Position numbers and translations under genes: made by a program
Assembly (NCBI GenBank): GCA_017539215.1
Contig: JAFYHI010000019.1
Location: 1-58,017, forward strand
Origin: Clostridia bacterium
GTDB lineage: Bacteria > Bacillota > Clostridia > Christensenellales > CAG-138
Reading direction: 5' to 3'
Length of the DNA stretch: 58,017 nucleotides
Shown: one piece after another, positions 51,798 to 58,017 of the stretch
How the letters are laid out: the number at the start of each line of letters is the position of its first letter
How positions within the stretch are numbered: position 1 is the stretch's first letter
The notes under the pieces: model-generated
Seen by the model: only the letters and a program-made list of their open reading frames with translations
Database searches by the model: none
What the model was told of the DNA's origin: nothing

Positions 51798-53315
51798 TCA
51801 ATCCCTGCTCCTGAAGCGCGAGCGGTCCTGATCGCGCAGCACGGTATCGGTCATGACGACGTCGCGGCCGCCGCGCTCGTCGCCGTGGTCGACCACAAAG
51901 TGCATACCGAGCGACTCGAGCGAGGCGGGTATGCCGTCTATGACGAGGCCGCAGAGGTTGACGTAGCGAAGCTGCTTAAGCCCCGCGAACACGTCCGCAA
52001 GCTTATCGACCTTGGAGCCTTCGAGCTGCAGGGTCTCAAGCTCCGAAAAAGCGCCGACGGGCGTGATATCCGAAACGAGGTTGTACGCCGAGTACAGCAC
52101 GCGCAGCTCACGGCAGGCGGATACGGGCTCCAGGCTGTCGACGCGGGTGTTTGAGATATTGAGCTCGCGCAGGTTCGCCATATCCTCAAGGCCCTCCAGC
52201 GAATCTATCGCCGTGCCGCCGAGCGAGAGCTTTTCCATATTTACAAGATGCGCAAGCGGCGCGGTGGACTCCACCGGCGCGGCGGTCGCGTTTATGCTGC
52301 GAAGCTGAGTAAGCCCCGCAAGCGGCGAAAGGTCGCTGACCCGGGTATGCGAAATGTTAAGGCTTTCAAGCGCGGAAAGGGAACGCAGGCACTCGACGGA
52401 GTCTATGCCAAGCCCGCTTATATTGAGCTTTTTAAGCTCCGTCAGGCGCTCTATGCCGTCAAGGCTCGAGATACCCGTTGCGCCGATGTCCAGCTCGCGC
52501 AGGCCGGTAAGCCCGGCAATGCCCCCGAGCGTGCCTATACGCGTGTTATGCAGGACGAGTTTTTTGAGCCCGCGCATTTTTTCGATGCCGTCGGTGTTCC
52601 TCAGGCGGGTGTCTACAAGGTACAGCTCCTCGAGTTCGTGAAGGTCGCATATACCCTCGAGCGAGGTTATTTCAGAGAACGAAAGCGCAAGCATCCTCAG
52701 GTTTTTAAGCGCATCTATGCCGCGCACGTCCTTGACCGACCTGCAGCACATCTCAAGCTCCAGGAGCCCCGGCAGCGTGAAAACGGGAGATACGTCGGTC
52801 ACGTTTGCGTCGTCCAGCTCCAGCTTTTCGAGCTTGTCGAGCGCCGAAATGCTGTTAAGGTTCCTAAGGGTGGGCGTGTGCGAAATATCAAGCTCACGAA
52901 GCTGCGGGAACCTCTCAACGCCGTCAAGGTCGCGTATGCGGGTGCCCGTCAGGTCAAGCCGCTCCACCGTGGGGCTGCCCATGGTGTCAAAGGCGCGTAT
53001 GTCCGCCTCCGCCAGCGAAAGCAGGCGCAGCTTGGGCAGCTTTTCAAGCCCGGCAAGCGAGTACGGCGCGGTGTGGTCAAGATACAGCGCCTCAAGATTG
53101 GGAAGCTTTTCTATCCCGTCGATGTTTTCAAGCGGAGACCATGAAAGCCTGAGCTCCCTGAGACCGGTGAAATACTCCAGCCCGCGCAGGTCGTTCACCT
53201 CTGAGAAAGTGAGATTAAGATACTCAACCCCGGCAAGCGCTTCCGCCTCGGGGCCGGTGGGCCTGTGCCCCTGCCTTACAGCGTGGAACAGGCGCAGTGC
53301 TTCGTTGTGTTCCAT
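51798..53315 (-). CDS. Cytosolic leucine-rich repeat protein
   Basis: This 505-residue protein consists almost entirely of internalin-type repeats of 21-23 residues, about 19 of them, for example FTGLRELRLSWSPLENIDGI, LTGLRELDIGATGISSLDGI and LTQLRSINATAAPVESTAPL. There is no signal peptide, membrane helix or cell-wall anchor, so it should stay in the cytosol. It begins with a short helical cap (MEHNEALRLFHAVRQG). A role in protein binding is likely; the partner is unknown. Confidence 0.9.
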   Translation of the reverse strand: MEHNEALRLFHAVRQGHRPTGPEAEALAGVEYLNLTFSEVNDLRGLEYFTGLRELRLSWSPLENIDGIEKLPNLEALYLDHTAPYSLAGLEKLPKLRLLSLAEADIRAFDTMGSPTVERLDLTGTRIRDLDGVERFPQLRELDISHTPTLRNLNSISALDKLEKLELDDANVTDVSPVFTLPGLLELEMCCRSVKDVRGIDALKNLRMLALSFSEITSLEGICDLHELEELYLVDTRLRNTDGIEKMRGLKKLVLHNTRIGTLGGIAGLTGLRELDIGATGISSLDGIERLTELKKLNISGLGIDSVECLRSLSALESLNISHTRVSDLSPLAGLTQLRSINATAAPVESTAPLAHLVNMEKLSLGGTAIDSLEGLEDMANLRELNISNTRVDSLEPVSACRELRVLYSAYNLVSDITPVGAFSELETLQLEGSKVDKLADVFAGLKQLRYVNLCGLVIDGIPASLESLGMHFVVDHGDERGGRDVVMTDTVLRDQDRSRFRSRD

Positions 53316-53414
53316 CTTTCGATCCTTCGGCCGTGCAGCGGCAAAGCCCGCCGCGCAGCCATCCTTTCTTTCAATATTTCGACGGTAATGCGCCGCCCCT
53401 CTCGGAGCGTGTAT

Positions 53415-53443
53415 ATTATATCACGTTTATTCGCGTTTGTACA
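53415..53443 (-). promoter_or_regulatory. Promoter of the LRR gene
   Basis: On the minus strand TGTACA (53438-53443), 17 bases, TGA-TATAAT (53415-53420) with an extended -10. It leaves a leader of about 90 bases. Confidence 0.75.
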
Positions 53444-53490
53444 GCCCGAAAAATACGGCGGCAAAATCCGTCCGCGCCGCCAATAAGCTA

Positions 53491-53519
53491 TGGACAAGCG
53501 GCGCGTATTGCGTTATAAT
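53491..53519 (+). promoter_or_regulatory. Sigma-A promoter of the nucleoside-type ABC operon
   Basis: TGGACA (53491-53496), 17 bases, TATAAT (53514-53519). Its position inside the longer open frame shows that translation starts further on, at TTG 53580. Confidence 0.82.
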
Positions 53520-53579
53520 TTTACAGTATTTTGGGAGTATGTGCGGTTTTTCGCGGCTCCCGCAAAGGAGGGAAAGGGA

Positions 53580-55154
53580 TTGGCAAACGACACAAGGCCG
53601 GCGTCTGAGGCGCATGACGTGCGCGAGCCCGCCGTGCGCATGGTGGGCATTTCAAAGAGCTTCGGCGCGAAGACGGCCAACGTAAACGTTTCTTTGGAGA
53701 TCTACCGCGGGGAGATTCTGTCGCTTCTGGGGGAGAACGGCAGCGGCAAAACCACCCTTATGAACATGCTTTCGGGCATCTACTTCCCCGATGCGGGCGA
53801 CATAATGATAGACGGCAGGCCCGTTTCGATCCGTTCCCCAAAGGACGCCTTTGACCTGCACATAGGCATGATACATCAGCACTTCAAGCTGGTGCCGGTG
53901 CTGACCGCGGCCGAGAACATAGTGCTTGGGCAGAAGGCGGGGCTGTTCCTTGATATGCGCAAAGTGAAAAAGGCCGTTGAGGAGATATGCTCAAGGTACG
54001 GCTTTGTGATAGACCCCGATAAAAAGGTGTATGATATGTCCGTTTCGGAGAAGCAGACCCTTGAGATAATCAAGGTGCTGTACCGCGGCGCGGACATACT
54101 GATACTGGACGAGCCCACAGCCGTGCTTACCCCGCAGGAAACGCGCAGGCTTTTCGGCGTTATGCGCAACATGAAGGCGGACGGCAAGTCGATAGTCATA
54201 ATCACCCATAAGCTGCACGAGGTAATGGAGATCTCCGACCGCGTGGCGGTGCTGAGAAAGGGCGAATACATAGGCTCCGTTCTGACGAAGGACACCGACC
54301 CGCAAAAGCTGACCGATATGATGGTCGGCCGAGCGGTAAGCCTTAACATAGACCGTCCCGAGCCCGTCAACACCAAGGAATGTCTGCGCGTGGAGCATCT
54401 TTCCGTGCGCGACGAGGACGGCGTACTGAAGCTGGACGACGTCTCTTTCGTTGCCAAGGCCGGCGAGATACTGGGCATAGCGGGCGTTTCGGGCAGCGGT
54501 CAGAAGGAGCTTCTGGAGGTGGTGGCAGGCCTGCAGCAGGCGCTCCCCGGCAGCATGGTGCTGTACACCGACAAGGCGGGCAAGACCTCCACGCTCATCG
54601 GCAAGACCCCTCTGGAGATAAAAAAGCTGGGCGTCCATCTGGCCTTCGTGCCGGAGGACAGGCTGGGCATGGGCCTGGTCGGAAGCATGGACATCGCGGA
54701 CAATATGCTGATCCGCACCTATACCGAGGGGCAGAGCATGTTCGTGGACATGAACCGCTCGCGCAAGCTTGCGCGCGACATAGTTGACGAGTTCGAAGTG
54801 GTCACTCCCGGCATAGAGACCCCGGTAAGGAACCTTTCCGGCGGCAACGTGCAGAAGGTGCTGGTCGGACGCGAGATCTCCGGCGAGCCCTCGCTGCTGA
54901 TGAGCGCGTACGCCGTGCGCGGGCTTGACATAAACACCTCTTACACCATCTACCGTCTGATGAACGAGCAGAAGGCAAAGGGCACCGCCGTGATATACGT
55001 CGGCGAGGACCTTGACGTGCTGATCGCCCTGTGCGACAGGATACTGGTGCTGTGCTCGGGCAAGGTCAGCGGTATCGTGGACGGCCGTACCGCCACCAAG
55101 GAGGAGGTCGGTCTTATGATGACTCATCTGAAAAAGGCGGGTGACGCGAAATGA
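53580..55154 (+). CDS. ABC transporter ATP-binding protein, NupO/YufO (simple sugar/nucleoside) type
   Basis: This protein of about 524 residues has two ABC domains. Domain 1 shows Walker A GENGSGKTTL, the signature in MSVSEKQTLEIIK and Walker B LILDEPTAVLTPQE. Domain 2 shows GVSGSGQKELLEVV, the signature NLSGGNVQKVLVGREI and LLMSAYAVRGLDINT. In domain 2 the usual AQPTRGLD is AYAVRGLD. The start is TTG at 53580-53582, eight bases behind GGAGG. It energises the two permeases encoded next. Substrates in the family are nucleosides or sugars. Confidence 0.93.
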   Translation: MANDTRPASEAHDVREPAVRMVGISKSFGAKTANVNVSLEIYRGEILSLLGENGSGKTTLMNMLSGIYFPDAGDIMIDGRPVSIRSPKDAFDLHIGMIHQHFKLVPVLTAAENIVLGQKAGLFLDMRKVKKAVEEICSRYGFVIDPDKKVYDMSVSEKQTLEIIKVLYRGADILILDEPTAVLTPQETRRLFGVMRNMKADGKSIVIITHKLHEVMEISDRVAVLRKGEYIGSVLTKDTDPQKLTDMMVGRAVSLNIDRPEPVNTKECLRVEHLSVRDEDGVLKLDDVSFVAKAGEILGIAGVSGSGQKELLEVVAGLQQALPGSMVLYTDKAGKTSTLIGKTPLEIKKLGVHLAFVPEDRLGMGLVGSMDIADNMLIRTYTEGQSMFVDMNRSRKLARDIVDEFEVVTPGIETPVRNLSGGNVQKVLVGREISGEPSLLMSAYAVRGLDINTSYTIYRLMNEQKAKGTAVIYVGEDLDVLIALCDRILVLCSGKVSGIVDGRTATKEEVGLMMTHLKKAGDAK

Positions 55155-56308
55155 TCCATATTTCAAAGAGGGTGGAATTCACCCTGTTCAAGGGTAAGGC
55201 CGCCGGGCTCAACCGCTTCGTCGGCTGGGGCGTGCGCCTTATCGCCGTGGTGCTGTCGCTTATCGTAAGCGGCCTGCTGATCTACTCAATCACAAAGCTC
55301 AACCCGCTTAAGGTCTACGCCGTAATGGCAAACGGCGTTTTCGGCACGAGCAGGCGCGTCTGGGCGTGGCTGCGCGACCTTGCGCTGCTGCTGTGCATTT
55401 CGGTAGGCCTTGCGCCGGCCTTCAAGATGCGCTTCTGGAACATAGGCGCCGAGGGTCAGGTGCTGGTCGGCGGCATTGCGACCGCGGCCTGCATGATCTA
55501 TATGGGCGGCATGGGCCTGCCCACGCCGGTGCTGCTTGTCATCATGGCGCTGGGCTCAATGCTTGCGGGCGCGGTCTGGGGCGTTATACCCGCCGTGTTC
55601 AAGGCCAGGTGGGGCACCAACGAAACGCTGTTCACGCTTATGATGAACTACATAGCGATACAGCTCACGTCCTTCTTCGTGCCCCTGTGGGAGCATCCGA
55701 AGGGTTCCAACACCGTGGGCCTTATAAACGCGGGCACGCAGGCCGGCTGGTTCCCCGCATTTATGCAGAAGCCCCCGGCCGGGCAGGGGAATTTCCTGAC
55801 CGACATACTGACCCAGCCCTACCTTTTGAACCTGCTGATAGTCGCGCTCGTGACCGTGCTTATGTACTTCTACCTTAAAAAGAGCAAGCACGGCTATGAG
55901 ATAGCCGTTGTCGGGCAGAGCGAGAACACCGCAAGGTACGCCGCCATGAACGTGAAAAAGGTCATAATCCGCTCCATGACGCTGTCGGGCGCGATATGCG
56001 GCCTGGGCGGTTTTCTGGCGGTAGCGGGCGCAGACCACACCATCTCCACCTCCACGGCGGGCGGACGCGGCTTCGTTGCGATAATCGTAGCGTGGCTTGC
56101 CAAATTCAACACGCTGACCATGGTGCTGATCTCCGCAATGCTCGTGTTCCTGAACAAGGGCGCGATCGCCATCGCCTCGGAGTTCAACCTGTCAAACGAC
56201 ATGTCCAACATAATCCAGGGCATAATACTGTTCTTCATACTGGGCAGCGAGTTCTTCATCAATTATGAGATAAAGCTTGCAAAACACGCAAAGGAGGCGG
56301 CCGTATGA
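55151..56308 (+). CDS. ABC transporter permease, NupP/YufP type
   Basis: This 385-residue permease of the BPD_transp_2 family has about ten helices. Its family-typical stretches include RFWNIGAEGQVLVGGIATAA, KARWGTNETLFTLMMNYIAI and YAAMNVKKVIIRSMTLSGAI. It overlaps the ATPase stop by 4 bases and the next permease by 4. Together the two permeases form the channel. Confidence 0.94.
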   Translation: MIHISKRVEFTLFKGKAAGLNRFVGWGVRLIAVVLSLIVSGLLIYSITKLNPLKVYAVMANGVFGTSRRVWAWLRDLALLLCISVGLAPAFKMRFWNIGAEGQVLVGGIATAACMIYMGGMGLPTPVLLVIMALGSMLAGAVWGVIPAVFKARWGTNETLFTLMMNYIAIQLTSFFVPLWEHPKGSNTVGLINAGTQAGWFPAFMQKPPAGQGNFLTDILTQPYLLNLLIVALVTVLMYFYLKKSKHGYEIAVVGQSENTARYAAMNVKKVIIRSMTLSGAICGLGGFLAVAGADHTISTSTAGGRGFVAIIVAWLAKFNTLTMVLISAMLVFLNKGAIAIASEFNLSNDMSNIIQGIILFFILGSEFFINYEIKLAKHAKEAAV

Positions 56309-57363
56309 ACTCCGTTTTGGACCAGATAGTTTCGCTTGTCACCACGGCGGTCTCGTTCGGCACCGTCATAATGTTCGGCGGTCTGGGCGAGATACTGACC
56401 GAAAAGTCCGGCCACCTTAACCTGGGCGTGCCCGGCATAATGTACATGGGCGGAATAGGCGGGCTCGTCGGCTCCTTCCTGTACGAAAGGGCCGTTTCCG
56501 ACCCCTCCCCCATGACAGGGCTTTTGATAGCCATAGCCTGTACGCTCGTCTGCTCGGTGATGGGCGGCCTGATTTACAGCTTTTTGACCGTAAGCCTGCG
56601 AGCTAATCAGAACGTCACCGGCCTTACGCTCACCATATTCGGCAGCGGCGTTGCAAATTTCGTGGGCGGCAGCCTGAATAAGCTTGCCGGAGGCGTGGGG
56701 CAGATCTCCGTCGCTTCGACAAGCAGCGCATTCCGCGCAACGCAGAAGCTCTCCGACGGGCTGGTCGCGGCGGTCATGCAGAAGGCGCCCCACAGCGGAT
56801 TTATGGCCGTGCTGGGCAAGGTGCTCGAAACGATAGACAAGCTGTTTTTGAGCTACGGCTTCATGGTGTATCTTGCGCTGCTTATCGCCATCGTGCTCAG
56901 CATACTTCTGAACCGCACGAGCATCGGCCTGAACCTGCGCGCGGTGGGCGAAAGCCCCGCGACTGCCGACGCGGCGGGCATAAACGTAACGCGGTACAAG
57001 TACCTTTCAACCTGCGTCGGCGCGGCGATATCGGGCCTGGGCGGGCTGTACTACGTCATGGACTACATAAAGGGCACCTGGGCAAACGACGGCAATATCG
57101 AGGCCGTGGGCTGGCTTGCCGTTGCGCTCGTCATATTCGCAACGTGGAAGCCGCTCCGCTCCATCTGGGGCGCGCTGCTCTTCGGCGCGCTGTACTGGCT
57201 GTACAACTTTATACCCGGCCTGTCACGAAGCGCGCAGCAGATATTCAAAATGCTGCCCTACGCCGTGACTATACTGGTGCTTATTACCGTGTCGCTCAGG
57301 CGCAAGCGCGAGAACCATCCCCCCGCATCCCTCGGCCTGTCGTATTTCAGAGAGGACAGGTAG
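56305..57363 (+). CDS. ABC transporter permease, NupQ/YufQ type
   Basis: This 352-residue second permease has GTVIMFGGLGEILTEKSGHL and NLGVPGIMYMGG at the N-terminus, then LNLRAVGESPATADAAGINV and GLGGLYYVMDYIKGTWAND, all typical of the family. The operon ends here at a terminator. No BmpA-type binding lipoprotein gene is in the window; it may lie elsewhere. Confidence 0.94.
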   Translation: MNSVLDQIVSLVTTAVSFGTVIMFGGLGEILTEKSGHLNLGVPGIMYMGGIGGLVGSFLYERAVSDPSPMTGLLIAIACTLVCSVMGGLIYSFLTVSLRANQNVTGLTLTIFGSGVANFVGGSLNKLAGGVGQISVASTSSAFRATQKLSDGLVAAVMQKAPHSGFMAVLGKVLETIDKLFLSYGFMVYLALLIAIVLSILLNRTSIGLNLRAVGESPATADAAGINVTRYKYLSTCVGAAISGLGGLYYVMDYIKGTWANDGNIEAVGWLAVALVIFATWKPLRSIWGALLFGALYWLYNFIPGLSRSAQQIFKMLPYAVTILVLITVSLRRKRENHPPASLGLSYFREDR

Positions 57364-57390
57364 CAGGCGTATAGTGAATACCGCACAGCA

Positions 57391-57425
57391 AAACGGCCCC
57401 CGGGCGATCCGCCCGGGGGCCTTGT
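57391..57425 (+). terminator. Terminator of the ABC transporter operon
   Basis: Arms GGCCCCCGGGCG / CGCCCGGGGGCC with a 3-base loop, followed by TTGTGT. Confidence 0.7.
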
Positions 57426-57496
57426 GTCGCGGCGTGTCACGGGGACACGATAAGAACAATATATTTTGCCTTCTGCTTTCCCCTCCCGCGCATTGG

Positions 57497-57505
57497 TGCT
57501 ATAAT
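57497..57505 (+). promoter_or_regulatory. Extended -10 promoter of the 2-oxoacid oxidoreductase operon
   Basis: TGC-TATAAT, with TATAAT at 57500-57505. The start of the ferredoxin gene is about 73 bases past the predicted transcript start. No consensus -35 is seen. Confidence 0.6.
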
Positions 57506-57584
57506 GGACTTTGTAAAAAGGGGGGATTTGCGCCTGTTCGCGATTGGCGCAGATAACCTCAAATATAAGGAGGTCATATCGCTT

Positions 57585-57797
57585 ATGGTATCCAAAGTAA
57601 CCGTTGACGAGAACCGCTGCAAGGGTTGCGGGCTGTGCGTAAGGGCATGTCCCAAGAAGATCATGCAGATCTCGAAGACCAAGCTCAACGAAAAGGGCTA
57701 TCATCCCGCCGAGTGCATCGACCAGGAGGCCTGCATCGGCTGTGCGTCCTGCGCATGGACCTGCCCCGACACGGTCATCACCGTTGAGAAAGAATAA
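57585..57797 (+). CDS. 4Fe-4S ferredoxin subunit of a 2-oxoacid:ferredoxin oxidoreductase
   Basis: This 70-residue protein has two 4Fe-4S motifs, [16 protein letters not shown] and [16 protein letters not shown]. It is the delta-type subunit (KorD/VorD) that accepts electrons from the oxidoreductase encoded next. The start follows AAGGAGGTCATATCGCTT; the longer frame to 57504 overlaps the promoter. The small size, with no extra domain, fits this role. Confidence 0.93.
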   Translation: MVSKVTVDENRCKGCGLCVRACPKKIMQISKTKLNEKGYHPAECIDQEACIGCASCAWTCPDTVITVEKE

Positions 57798-57807
57798 GGA
57801 GGAAGCT

Positions 57808-58017
57808 ATGGCAAAGAAACTTATGAAGGGCTGCGAAGCCATTGCGGAGTCCGCCATTCAGGCCGGCTGCCGTTTCTTCTTCGGCTACCCCATCACTCCT
57901 CAGAACGACATCCCCGAGTATATGTCCGCCCGTATGCCCAAGGTCGGCGGCTGCTTCCTTCAGGCTGAAAGCGAAGTCGCGGCCATCAACATGGTTTACG
58001 GCGCTGCCGCCGCGGGC
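57808..58017 (+). CDS. 2-oxoacid:ferredoxin oxidoreductase alpha subunit (VorB/KorA type), partial
   Basis: The first 70 codons read [20 protein letters not shown], then [18 protein letters not shown] and [20 protein letters not shown]. These are hallmarks of the VorB/KorA pyrimidine-binding region. The gene continues past the window. The complex oxidatively decarboxylates branched-chain 2-oxoacids or 2-oxoglutarate to acyl-CoA, reducing ferredoxin, an anaerobic reaction. It starts 10 bases after the ferredoxin gene behind AAGGAGGAAGCT. Confidence 0.93.
   Translation, partial: MAKKLMKGCEAIAESAIQAGCRFFFGYPITPQNDIPEYMSARMPKVGGCFLQAESEVAAINMVYGAAAAG

Overview
The window is a dense, GC-rich bacterial chromosome segment with short intergenic gaps, strong AGGAGG-type ribosome binding sites and many textbook sigma-A promoters (TTGACA, 16-18 bp, TATAAT). 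The families present are a ferredoxin-linked 2-oxoacid oxidoreductase, SpoIIE/STAS signalling, PreP-type M16, PepF, PepV and M29 peptidases, a dockerin protein, NupOPQ-type ABC transport, and rplJL with an L10 leader. They point to an anaerobic, probably gut-dwelling, high-GC Clostridia lineage (Oscillospirales or Christensenellales-like). The lineage is an inference; no rRNA or tRNA gene was seen to fix it. No CRISPR array or intact insertion sequence was seen.

Left part (1-19 kb). The 3' end of guaA is followed by a leftward potassium-uptake operon (ktrB, ktrA, a small membrane protein, a KdpD-like kinase without the usual N-terminal domain, a KdpE-like regulator). Next come decayed peptidase remains, a DUF1858 protein and a malQ-glgP glycogen-use operon. 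Rightward genes follow for a PreP-like metalloprotease and a CPBP membrane protease, then leftward psuG. A four-gene signalling operon closes the part: an atypical RsbW-like protein, a STAS protein, a SpoIIE phosphatase and a small alarmone-hydrolase-like HD protein.

Middle (19-43 kb). Enolase and oligoendopeptidase F are followed by a leftward run led by two SIR2-TPR paralogues and continuing through a lipoprotein, a Bcp peroxiredoxin and an SsnA-like amidohydrolase. A second leftward run has an uncharacterised nuclease-like/winged-helix protein, a nitrilase-family hydrolase and an EFR1 ferredoxin. Then come a nine-zinc-ribbon mosaic protein, a YwaF-type membrane protein, bioY and a MATE exporter that overlap tail to tail, a tiny cysteine-rich WWIII-repeat protein, uppP, a YitT protein, pepV, a dockerin protein, an OmpR-type regulator and a leaderless HEXXH protein.

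Right part (42-58 kb). A lipoprotein and rplL-rplJ with its L10 leader are followed by two tandem lipoprotein paralogues and the ghosts of further copies. A leaderless QueG-like iron-sulfur protein, a PhoR-like kinase and an M29 aminopeptidase form an operon. After an AT-rich orphan coiled-coil gene come a cytosolic leucine-rich-repeat protein, a nucleoside-type ABC transporter (ATPase plus two permeases) and the start of a 2-oxoacid:ferredoxin oxidoreductase operon.

The best candidates for undescribed biology are the SIR2-TPR pair (possible NAD-depleting defence), the two exactly spaced leaderless promoters, the trimmed KdpD operon, the alarmone/SpoIIE module, and the orphan genes at 30205 and 50416.
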